Positions 1-12,800 of a DNA stretch of 64,000 bases are shown here, in pieces (positions within the stretch are counted from its first letter, which is position 1; each line of letters begins with the position of its first letter). The position numbers and the translations under genes are program-made. Origin of the DNA: Cyclina sinensis (lineage: Eukaryota; Mollusca; Bivalvia; Venerida; Veneridae). The stretch is from positions 41,294,352-41,358,351 of the forward strand of contig JAAONU010000011.1 of the NCBI GenBank assembly GCA_012932295.1, written 5' to 3'. The notes under the pieces are model-generated. The model was not told where the DNA came from. It ran no database searches and saw only the letters and a program-made list of their open reading frames with translations.

Positions 1-240
1 ACAGACTAGTCATATTCGGTCTAAAACATTATCATAAAATGTTACAGACATGTCCGGCATACACCTGGACATTGAAGAACCCTATAATGTCTTTTCTATT
101 GCACTTGTGGCAGTATTCCAACAACTGCAAACAGACAGAAATATTCCATCTCTCTATTTATTCATATAAAGCTCTGTTTATGGTTATGTTTTCATTTCAC
201 TCCAGTCTTACTAGTTTGGTTTTATTGGGGTTTAACAGTT

Positions 241-515
241 AACAGCTAAGGTCATATCCCGGCGGTCAGTCCACCTAACCAGTGTTCCTGGGTATCCAAC
301 CAGTTTACTACCAGTAACCAATTTCTCAACAAGTGACTACTTCCTCACTTGCTCAAGAGGTGAGGGACAAATGACCTATAGACGCATTGTCTGAGATCAA
401 TTATCACGGAGAAATTTTGCCAGCCCTGATGGGGATTGAACTGGGATCATCAAGATTGACAGTTTACAAATCATTGCCTTTGGCCATCTAACACAGTATA
501 AGATGAATATGGCCA
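241..515 (-). repeat. Degenerate tRNA-derived SINE-like repeat
   Basis: Read on the minus strand, a B-box-like stretch (CAGTTCAATCCCC, about 430-445) is followed by a body with CACTGGTTAGGTGGACTG and a CCGCCGGGATATGACC tail. I recall similar tails from bivalve SINEs. The head is too degraded for a convincing A box and no target duplication was found. The element lies downstream of the last visible CH-gene exon, inside that gene's transcription unit. Confidence 0.4.
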
Positions 516-827
516 AGACACATAACATTTAACATATAACATATAATCCGATGCTTTACTGATTGAGCTAGCCATGCCAGCACCAGTCTTATTGGAAAAG
601 GTACATTCTGACAAACTCTTATAGTAGACTGGGTACATATATATATGTCCATCCCCACATCTACTGAGAATTTTAATACCCTACATTTTCAACTGGCATT
701 ATAGAGATAAAATCTAATTAGTCATTAATAATGTTCCTTGCGAAGAACAGAGCTTGCCAGTCTTTTGCATTTTAATGCTTGGAGAGGTGATTCTAGTGAT
801 ACAAAATCTGATGTATTCTGTGTATAC

Positions 828-3800
828 CTGCTGGTTGGATTCCTGTCACATTGACCCCTCTCTTACACAGAAACTTCAGACAATGTAATATATTCAGTAC
901 TCTCTCTTCTTTAGTGGCAGGGTTTGTTTTCACACATGACAATGATACACCAGCTGAAACAAACCAAAATATCACAATATTTATCTATAAACAGCATTAG
1001 CCTAAAATTTTATACACTAATTTCTTATTATTTTTTCCTGAAGCAGTTTGGTTGTGACGTATCCTCTAATAATCTCACCTTTACAAAGCAATCATACCTC
1101 CTTATCACAATTTTCTTTTCTCAGACTTGAAAGAGCGATCCTTCAACAAACAGATTTCCTACCGGTACTTCTCAGCAATAAGGCCACATTGGTTCTCCTT
1201 GTGCTATTTGCAAGAAACATTGCTCTGGATGGAAAAAATGTTTTGGTTTGGTTTAATTTCCTTTTAGCCTAAATCCCTTGACACTATATTAGTTAAACAT
1301 GACAAATTTTACAATGGCTAAGTCCTCCCCCTCCCTCCATCCACAACTAGAACTATCACTAAAGGTGATAGATACCCCCACATGGGTGCTTGATACTGGA
1401 ACTGGAAAGCTTAGAATCAATGGCATAAAGTGACATAAGAAACATGGAAATATGTATATATTTTATATTTAATAATATTGTATATCGAGAAAACAATTAC
1501 CAGTAGACCATTAAACTGTATATTTTCTAGTAGAACTAGCTGATGCTCTAGCTGATCTCTTCTGGAATAAGACATCTAGAGCATTCACGAGCTTTACTTC
1601 AAACACGATCATCATCAAATTTTACAAGTACATATTTGGGCTTGAATGCATGCTTATCCATCTGGGAATAAATCCCTGACTGTTCCTGTAACTCATGAGG
1701 TATCATCCAGAAACTGTTTTTCTATTCTTAGTTAAAGTGAACAGTGACCTTGATCCAACTTGCCAAATTTTCAATCCAAAGCATCGTCTTTATAGAAACT
1801 ATCTTTAAAGAAACTATCTTTAAAGAAAGTTTCATCACAATATCTCATTCGTAACTCAAGTTATTGAGCAGAAATCATTTATCTTTTATTTTTAGTAACA
1901 GTGACCTTGACCTTGGCCCCACCAGCCCCAATCTTAAACTTGACCTGTATCCTGTGATGTTACACCTGTGTACCAATGATTGTATAAATCTGTCAAGATT
2001 TCATGAGTTATCATATGGAAACCATTTTTCAACCATTTTATTATTTTTAGTAACAGCGACTTTGACCTTGGCTCCACAAGCCCTAATATCAAACTTGACC
2101 TGTAGGTTATGATGTTACACCTGTGTACCAAAAATTGTTTAAATCTGTCAAGCCATTCATGAGTTATTGTCCGGAAACCGTTTTTCTATTTTTAGTAACA
2201 GTGACCTTGACATTGGCCCACCAGCCCCAATATCGAAAGTGACCTGTATCTTATCATGTTACACCTGTGTACCAATACTTTTTTTTAAATCTGTCTAGCC
2301 TTTCATGCGTAATCATCCAAAAACCGTTTTTCTATGTTAGTAAGAGTGACCTTGACCTTGGTCACACAAGCCCCAATATCAAACTTGACCTGTATCTTGT
2401 GACGTTACAACTGTGTACCAAAAATTTTTTAATCTGTCTAGCCTTTCTTGAGTTATCTTTTGGAAACCGTTTTTCTATTTTTAGTAACAGTGACTTTGAC
2501 ATTGGCCCCACCAGCCCCAATATCGAACTCGACCTGTATCTTATGATGTTACACCTGTGTACCAAAAATTGTATAAATCTGTCAAGCCATTCATGAGTTA
2601 TTGTCCGGAAACCGTTTTTCTATTTTTAGTAACAGTGACCTTGACATTGGCCCACCAGCCCCAATATCGAAAGTGACCTGTATCTTATCATGTTACACCT
2701 GTGTACCAATACTTTTTTTTAAATCTGTCTAGCCTTTCATGCGTAATCATCCAAAAACCGTTTTTCTATGTTAGTAAGAGTGACCTTGACCTTGGTCACA
2801 CAAGCCCCAATATCAAACTTGACCTGTATCTTGTATTGTTACAACTGTGTACCAAAAATTTTTTAATCTGTCTTGCCTTTCTTGAGTTATCTTTTGGAAA
2901 CTGTTTTTCTATTTTTAGTAACAGTGACTTTAACATTGGCCCCACCAGCCCCAATATCGAACTCGACCTGTATCTTATGATGTTACACCTGTGTACCAAA
3001 AATTGTATAAATCTGTCAGGCATTTCATGAATTATCGTCCGGAATGTGTTTTTCTACTTTTAGTCACAGTGACCTTGACCTTGGCCCCACCAGCCCCAAT
3101 ATCGAACTTGACCTGTATCTTATGATGTTACAGTTGTGTACCAAAATTTGTTTAAAACTGTCTAGCCTTTCATGAGTTATCGTCCAGAAACCATGACGGA
3201 CCAACAGACTGACCGACTGGCCAACTGTCCAACCGACCAGCTGCCAAGCTCACTCCTATATACCCCCTCAAACTTTGTTTGTGGGGGTATAAAAAGGGAT
3301 GAAAATAGAAAATAAATGAAAAACTAACACAATATACCATTCAATATTCTGGACAAGTCCAAAGATATAAATATTCACACAGAGCAAGACTGCTGAACCA
3401 CAATGAACTTTTCTCTATTATCTGTCAATTATTTCTTGTTTCAGATTTGCAATAGAGTTTACACTGGTTTCACACCCACTCTTTAACAGTCACAGTCTTA
3501 ACAGGCAGGCAATTTACCATCATTCCTGGGAAGGACAAGAAGTTAGTCTCCTGTCCTCCAAACCTCCTAAGAAACTTCACTCTTTCACATAAATGGTCAT
3601 GGTCGGTAGCATGATTCAAACCCATAATTTTCAATCATTGACGGGCATAGTGATAACTAAACAAGTCAGTGATCTTGACCATTCAAACATACAATTTAGT
3701 TCAAATCTCTCCAAAACGCCTATCACTATAGTGACTCCTTATAATTTTCTTTTTTGACGAAATTCAATTACAGTTGAACTTGTGAACAAAGGTCGGCCAA

Positions 3801-6800
3801 GGGAAGATAGAAAAATGGCCTTTGTTCGAGGGTGAGAGGAACTGACCATGCTTGGCTTGAATGGAAGACAAAGGTCATACTTAGATTGAAAGTAATACAA
3901 ATAAAAGAACATATTTTTAGATATGAAAAATCAATATTATCACCATTCATTCATTTAATCTTCATAATCACCATAATCATCATCATCATGAATTTGTTAG
4001 TATAGATATTACTTCTATTGCCCTACCACTTTTACCACTGTCATGAAGTTTAATCACATTTACACGTTCCTTCAGAAATTTCTTTCTGTTTCAACATTTT
4101 TTGTAGACAAGTGAAGATTTGTCTGACAATTAATATTAATGAGACAATTTAGAATAAAAATTGTAGAAACTGGACAGCAGTGCTGATGGACTGTTACTAT
4201 TTAAAGGATTCTGTTAATAATCATAAAAACAAACAAACAAATTATTTGATACATTAATAGCTGGGATTTAAAACATCAATGATCTGAGAAAGAAACTAAT
4301 TGCCTAATTATCACATTACGAACATGTTCTCTAAATTTAACAATCAAGCTCTCAGATATACCGACACAACAATTGTCGAATCATCAATAATAATAACTGT
4401 GCTTGTTTTTCACCTTTCAAAGATAGCTTTTGATGTGTCTCCTTAATTAACGATGACTATGAAAGGCCGCCATCAAACAATTCATTGACCCTAGTGCACA
4501 GATCTTAACCAGCCATGGGATGGTTTTTGGCTGACCGTGGTCAGGCAATGACCCTTATTCCCGGCTTATTTTACAGCATTTTTGGTCAAGAGGAAGACAG
4601 ATCGACCAATCTCCACAAGTGACCGATATTAACAGGAGCCCTTTGCACAAGTTTGACTGTAATTGTCACTAAAAAAGCCATCTGAATTTCATACCTATAA
4701 TTTCCAAAATGGCTGGCAGTGTAAAACCATCACCAATACTCTTCCTGAGGTCAGATATCAGGGGTAGATTGTTTCTGGTTAATACTTCATTTGCCCAGTC
4801 CGCATGCTCCTGTAAATATATGTTAAATATAGTTATCTCTAGTGGGCCTGACATACTTATCTTACTGTTACTCAAAAGTCGTTTATCTATATAATTCCAT
4901 CACAACCATACATTTTTATCTGTACATAATTATGCACTTAAGAATCAGCAAGATTTACAGGCTCAAATGAATTTAGTTTTTGAAAATTAATATCAAAACT
5001 TCAAACCGTCTTACAGATTTCAATACGGACAAAGAATAATGCCGAATCAAATTTGGCTGACATTACATTATGGTAAAACTGCAAATGGTTAAATTGCTGT
5101 CTAAAGCTGTGTTTCTATTCCTGGCAATAACGTATCAAATCATCGCATCATCACGATGATTTCAATTAATTTTCTCTTATACATGAATATCCCTTGTTTA
5201 CATCAATCCTATCTTATTTCCAGGTCATGTGTAATATAAAGACAACTGAAGTGTTAGCTCCCTTTTAATGCAAATAAATATGTAGATCTTGAGTTGAAAT
5301 AGTCTGAAAATACAAGTCATCTTGCATGCATTAGAGATGAATTATTTAAACAGAATGAAAAGGTTCTGTTTGCAGTGTGGAAGACTGTGCTTTAATTTTG
5401 TTTGTTTATAATGTACTTTAGTGTCTGTGTTTGTTTGTACTTCTTTAAGCCTGTTTTCTTTGGGTCGTTGCACTTTTCCCGAATTTTCAACCATTTTGAA
5501 CCTGGCTGTATCAATTCACTAACATGACTCGACAGACATATTTACATTATGGGTGTAACGTACTGTAGCATATAAATAAGAAACACTTGTCAGTTTGACT
5601 ACATAACCTACAAAATTCATGATCCCTTCATATAAAATTGCTTCATTTTTTTGTGTAACCATCTGCAAAAAGTAAGCATAAATCTTTTACAATAACATCA
5701 CAAAAATGGCTAAAAGTTAATTTCCTTTTCTTTTTCATAAATTACACCACTTATAATTTCTCTTCAGTAAACATGTTTTTAGCAATGTATTATTAAATCA
5801 TAAAAATTCCATTTCAAAACCAAACAAGAACACAATACAAGCAAATAAGGTAAGTTTACCTAATCATGAAAAGTCAAACCTTGAATTAATTTGTCACTTA
5901 TTCATATTAGTTGGATTAGAAACCTCAAGTCGACAAAATGTTTACTTTCTATTGAAAATCAATTTTTTAATAAAATCGACGGGGGGCAGCCACATACCGA
6001 TGGTGTCATGTTAAAGTTGCACAGATCAAACCGAAGATGAAGTACCGATGATTCTTTCAAGTGACATATTCAACTCTGCTTATATCAATGTCTGCGGCAG
6101 ATAATAGCACTCAAGGAGCATAAAAGCAAATATCGTTTTTCCTAATTATATAATCATTTTACATTTAAAGAAATTTGAAATTGATTCTAACAAGAGAATA
6201 TAATCTCAAACACAACAAATCTTTTCAAGTGCATTTAGTCAAGTTGTTAACCAAGAGGTTCTTTGCAAAAAAAAAAACAACAACTATGAAAAGATATTTT
6301 AAATTCAACTCCTCCCCAGCCAAAAAATAAAAAATACAATTTTCATTAAACCTGTAATGCAACAGAAAGATTATAATCGTTTTGAGTTGTTTTATTATGA
6401 AACGACCTTTTCTTTCTTTTTTTCCAACCTACTTTTACAATAACTTTTGTAATTCATTTCAAATATGTTCCATATCTTACAAAATTTGTTTTGAATCATA
6501 ACTGTTTACTTAACAATATTGAGCTTAAAGGAATTTATCCAAGTCTGAAAAAGCTTTAAAGTTATATTTGTAAACATAAAGATTTTTTTATGAATCATAT
6601 CACAACAGTTTACTCAATATTATTTACTTTACCAGCATGAACTATTTTTATCGAAAAAATTCCTTCTTCGTACATTTGTTAGGTATTTTGTTTCCATTTT
6701 GTACTTACTAACGGCTAAAATTAAACACTGGAACTTAAAGCCTCCACTATAAAATGCTGTTAGATTTCATTTCATTAACATCAGTTACAGTTTCAATTCC

Positions 6801-9800
6801 ACACTATAAAAATACAATCCTTTGCACCTATATGTTATAACAATGTTACCTCGAAAGAATTAAGCAATTTTATGACTGTTGTATTAACAGTAGCAATCTA
6901 TAAGTACGAATATAGGCTTAATTTGACTGAGCAATATCTATTTGACAGGTATAAACAAATATTTACAATGTTCTTAAAACACAATAAACAAGATAGTCAC
7001 AGTCAAGCCATTTTGAAAAGAGGGCAATCTGATATAACAATGGCCTTATCAAAGTTTTAACATCTACTGGGTATCATAAATGGATAAGGTTTTTCTAGAC
7101 ATGGTTTCAAAATGTGGGAAAATGCTAGTCTGTTTGGGTATTAGCTTCAAGTTGATAAATCAAGTATACTTCGTTACACTGAAATAAGATTTTAAAGTTC
7201 AAAAGTAGAAATACAAGAGAATCCTGTCTGTCTTACAGTTTGTTTGTTTGTTGTTGTTGTTTTTTTTTTTAAATACAAAGCTAGTAAATGCCATGACCTT
7301 TGCATACAGTGACTTTATAACTTCCTTAGTCTCATGCATTTGAAAACCAACTAAGAGATAAGTTTTTGTACATCAAAAGATTCAAAAGAGAAAAACTGTT
7401 GAAGATAAAATTATCTGACCTTGACCTCTGAGGGTGTTAAGTGAAGGTCAAAAGTGGTACCAAGTCATGACTCACTAACAAAGTGTGCACAAAGTACCCT
7501 CAATGAGATCTTCAAAGGCAATTACCAGTTTCAGAAGAAGTGAAAAATGACCTTGACCTGTGAGGTAAAGACCTCCATAGCATTAAATAGAACCACTAAT
7601 GCTCTAGGGAAGATGCATTAGAGATATACAGTCCAGACAAATTCCTGCTTGTTTATCTTACATTATCATCAGCTTTGCAACATTAGAAACTATAGAATAC
7701 CAAAATTTTGTCATGAAGTACATGACTTTTTATATATCCCTACCCCATCTGGCAGCAGTGGTGATCCATTGAGGGATTCTGCAAAACCCTAATCATTCAG
7801 GGCATGGTATCAGCATTCCTAAATACATTTTCAGTGGAAAGCACTTTTCTAAATATATCTTTGAAAAGGCTGAAGGTAAAAAAAACACATGTTGTTGTCC
7901 ACTTGTGACAATTAGCATTCATCTTTTATTCTAATGTTTGGGCAGTGCATCTTGAATTATTCTGAAGCAGTTTCAAGAAATGATTAAGTCCATGGGAAAA
8001 CCAATGGTGGTAAAAAAAAGAAAGAAAAAAAACCCTCTTTTTTACTGTACAACATTTTATGGCTTGAGTAATAGATTCTTAAAATTTTCAGAAATTAGCA
8101 AGCACTAATTTGGTGTCTCATTTGACTGGACCCAGAAAACCAAAATTCCGGTTTTTTTTTTCTGTCTTACACTATTAAAAGGTGTCCATTAGTTCATAAT
8201 ATAATGTTAAAAATCACAGATACTTGAAGGTGTGATAGTAATGATACAGAATGACCATCTTTTACTTCCTTAACAGAAAGTGACAGTACTTAAGACTTGT
8301 AAATTACATTCTTAACTGCATGCACTGCAGTTCTGTCTACAAGATTTGGCAGAAACTTGAAAACTACAAAATCACAATATCGATCTCTGTTAGACTGACC
8401 ATAGCAAAATATCTTTGATCACAAAAAAAAGATTTATCAATGTGTCAAAATCTTATAAAGATTTATTTTTAACATACTTTACACAACTTATATACAATAA
8501 AGAAAGATTATTAAAGTTTACCTTTATTATAAGGAGCTTCTCACATTAATTTCCACCAAAAGAAATTCACTTTATCACATGGAACATAAACTTTAAGAGT
8601 TCCCAATTTCACATGCGAACAAAATGACATCCATCACAATAAATATTGCTAAATTGATTTTCAAACTTTCAACACAATAGATATTTATTTCCCCAGAGTC
8701 ACAATATTGGTCTATTAAACTGATCTGGTTACACACGTACAGCACCCTATCCTATATTTAATCAATCACACTGAAATATTTGATGCACCCATGGCTGAAA
8801 TTTTTAACGAGATTTCGTAAAATTTATATACTGCCCCTCCAATCTTCAAATCAATGAATTTTTCTTGTAACGGAACATGTGTCATTCTTTACAAGGCATA
8901 CAACCCACTCCATTTATTTCGATTGTAAACATTCGAACATGTGCCTGCATGTAAACCATTATCGGCCAATCAGTTTTAGAGATCGGTACAGATATAGGTA
9001 TAGATTTTCAAAACCAAACTTACCCACTTAACCACAAATAATGCCTGGTAGTTATTATAAAGCAAAATTGTATGAAAGAGGATTGAATTACTAAAGTAAT
9101 GAGGTTAATTAAAGGGTGGATATGTTTACCGTTAAGTATCAAAACCACTGTGAACTTCAATTCTTTGGAATAACATTTATTTCTTTTGTTGCTCTAAACT
9201 TCAAGGCATTTAACAAAAATCATAAAATCATTATGTTTTAAAACAAGTACGTATAGAAAGATTGATTAAATAAACCTGTACTTTTTAACCTGATATGACA
9301 GCTGTAAACTTTATCTCAAAATTAACTACATGTATCTATGTATAATATCTATGTGCTATTTACTTCCGAATAATAACCTTAATACAAGTAGATATATATT
9401 TTTTTAATTAAAACTGCACAGTTTATACTTCTGACTGATGGTAAGCTGAGTGAAAAATCCCTATGATCTTCCCTAAAAATGTGTCCATATATATCCCAAA
9501 TGATTCTTAATACTGAACCATGCCATACTATACAGACTTCTACCATTTCTTATACTGAACTCTACCATTCTAAAACTGAACTTAACCAGTCTAATGCTGA
9601 GCTCTACTTTTCTAATACTGAACCAGTCCAAAAATAAGTACATGTATAAATTTTATAAGATCCCTTGACAAAATGATAATGTGGCTTTTTTCTATCAAAA
9701 TGATTTTCAAAATTGTTTAAATTTTCTTTATCTCTCTACATGCTAATAAAATTACTGATCAATTTCCTTTCTTACCACTGAAAAAAACTTCAATCTAAAT

Positions 9801-12800
9801 TCTATAAAATGTCACCAATTTGCGATCTATTTATATAATTCCATTACACAATTACAACATAATGATAAATGAATATTGAAATATCCTATAAAGTTATGAA
9901 GCATATACCTGCACTTTAAGGAATGAAATGTAATGGTTAAATCAAATACAACATAAATCAGGTCTTAAATTTTCACTATAACAAGTAACAATTTCTATTT
10001 GTTTTTGGCACTACGCTCAAACAGTCTTCACCTGAGTAGAATATTATGTACAGTAATACAGTCTCAAAAGTTTTCATGCAAAAGCAAACAATCCTGATGA
10101 CATATGCTCAACATTTTGTTTGAGTTTTATTAAGTTTTATCCATTTATTGAGGATTAGAGGTTAAAACATTTTCCTGTTCTATAAAAAGTTACTCACAAG
10201 ATAGCAGGAAGTTATTTCTTAAAAAGTGAAATTTTAAATTTTATTTTTTATGCAGTGAGATATTTAGCATACCCGTCTCAGCTAATCCAAATGCTTCTAT
10301 TTCATTGTAATCCTCTTCTTTAACTTTTTTTACTTTATGATTTAACTTAACAAAAAGAAACCAACACAAATTCATTAACTATTTTATTCATAAGAAAAAT
10401 AAATTACAAGTGAAATAACTCAAGTAAACCCCACCCCCAGCTATTTTTTTTTTAAATAACATTCTCCAGTTTCTTTGTTATGATTTTTTTTAAGTTCACT
10501 GTTTTAAATGAGAAAGATGCATGATAAATGCTGAAAAACAAGGTGAATGATCAAAAATAATACATGTTTGAAGTAATGAAGATTTTGTTCTCTTCTACAT
10601 AGGGTATAAATGCAAAATATACTTTCCAGTTAGTTCCAGTATAGTTGTAAACTTAATTAATGACTTGACTAGTCATCAAAGATCATAAAGTCATATGAAC
10701 TTTATTGTATATTGAGAAAGATATGAAATATTTGTTTTTGACATAAGAGGAAACTGAAGGTTTTTTTCTTTTTACATTTTAAGAGTCACATAACTTTAAT
10801 GTAAAAAGGTTTGATAATATATCACTTTAAAATTATTAAACAAAATTCAACAAAATGAAAGTAGATCTACCTTGATAACTTTAAAACATCTAAATCAGTC
10901 TAAAAGCACCATGTTTCAAAATCAGCAAGTACTAAATCATTCCAGCATCAGTGATTCAGCAACTATACACCCTTTAATTATTAATGAATAAGTGACATGG
11001 TACCAAATAATCAGTAGGCAAAATCTAATGATGTCTGTAATTTGCATTACACCTTTCGTAATAATACATCACAACCTTTATTGTTACAATTATGACAAGG
11101 CAAATATTTCAAAGCAGTAATGTCCAAGTGGTTCAGAGCCTATTCTAGTCAGTATATATCAATTACAAAGAACTATGTGTATGTATTACAACTATAAAAT
11201 CTTATAACTGGTAAAAAAATACTCAAATTTAAATTCTATTATATGCATTATTGTATTCAGCTCATTTTGGAAGTAAACAGACCACACAAAATTGATTTAT
11301 AAAAAAGAATATGCATTTTTCTAAAAAATGGTAAAATATATGATATTGAAAATTAAGATGCACATTAATTTTCTCATTAAATATCATCTCGAAGACCGGT
11401 CCCACGTTTTACCAGAATCAACCATTTTTTACCGGAATCTACCGGAATTGACTTTGTATTACCGGAATCAACCTATATTTCATACATTAGCCATTTTTTT
11501 CAAGATATACATCATTGTTTATTAATATATAATATAATTAACATAATAACAAAAGGAATTTGGAGTATCTTCAAGTGGAAAGATTTTACAAGAGAATGAA
11601 AATCGGCGAGTTGTGGAAAATTGCGATATTGCAAGAGAAAAAAAATCGGCGATCTGCGGAATATTTGTGCATACGGTTATATGCCGGAATCGGCCTGTAT
11701 TTCATAAATAAATTGAATTTAAGTCATTCAAAAATGATGATGTTAATCATTAATATACCTCAGAAATGATATTTTACCGAAGAAATTAAAAGTATCTTCG
11801 AGTGGAAAAATTCTACAAGAGAAAGAAAATCGGGGGATTGCGTAAAATTTGCTGTATAACAGGCTGATTCCAGTGTATATCCATATACGCAAATTTTCCG
11901 CAACTCGCCGATTTTCTTTCTCTTGCAACATCTTTCCACTTGAAGAAACTCCAAATTCCTTTGGTAAATATTCTATATCTGATGTAAAGAAATGAAAAAT
12001 AACTTTGTATGACTTAAATACAATTCATGTATGAATTACAGGCCGATTCCGGCGTTTATCCGTATACGCAAATTTTCCGCAACTCGCCGATTTTCTTTCT
12101 CATGTAAAATCCTTCTTCTCAAACATACTTCAAATTCCTTTTGTTATTACGTTAATTATATAACATATTAATAAACAATGCTGCATATCTTGAAAAAAAT
12201 TGGCTATAATGTATGAAATATAGGTCGATTCCGGTAATGCAAAGTCGATTCCAGTAAAAATGGTCAATTCCGGTAAAACGCGGGACCCCTCGAAGACTGG
12301 TGTTTTATAAATATTTGTACAATTTATTGTTATTTGATGTTAGGAAGGAGTCCAGTCATTTGGTACTATTTAAACAGAATTATATCACTGGCCTGTTTTT
12401 TAACATGTAACCGTTTGTCAGTTCCTATGGTTTACTGAACAAACAAATACCATTTCAAATGGCCAAAATCATCCAGTGCAGATAGTCAATATCATCTTAT
12501 CACTGTAATAATCAAGTTTTGAAAGAAACAAATTCAGTCCTGGCCAGATGAAGATCTAAAACAGAAATCTTTCAGAGTATTTAAAAAAAAATGAAATCTG
12601 CAAGTCAACTTGACATATTATTTTCAATGTTTTACACTTGTGACCAGTCATGGTGTAAATGAAATTGTAGTTGTAATTAATTACAATTAATTACATTTTT
12701 TCAAGTAACTGAATGTAATATGTAATTGAGGCAAACTTAAATTACAGGTAATTGAACTGTAATTAATTACAATGAAAATTATGTGTAATTTGCCATTGAT

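Noticed and set aside
2267..3030. Two near-identical 109-codon frames that look like a duplicated gene
   Set aside because: They are the 434-bp satellite trimer read in one frame; codon content follows the repeat, not a protein.
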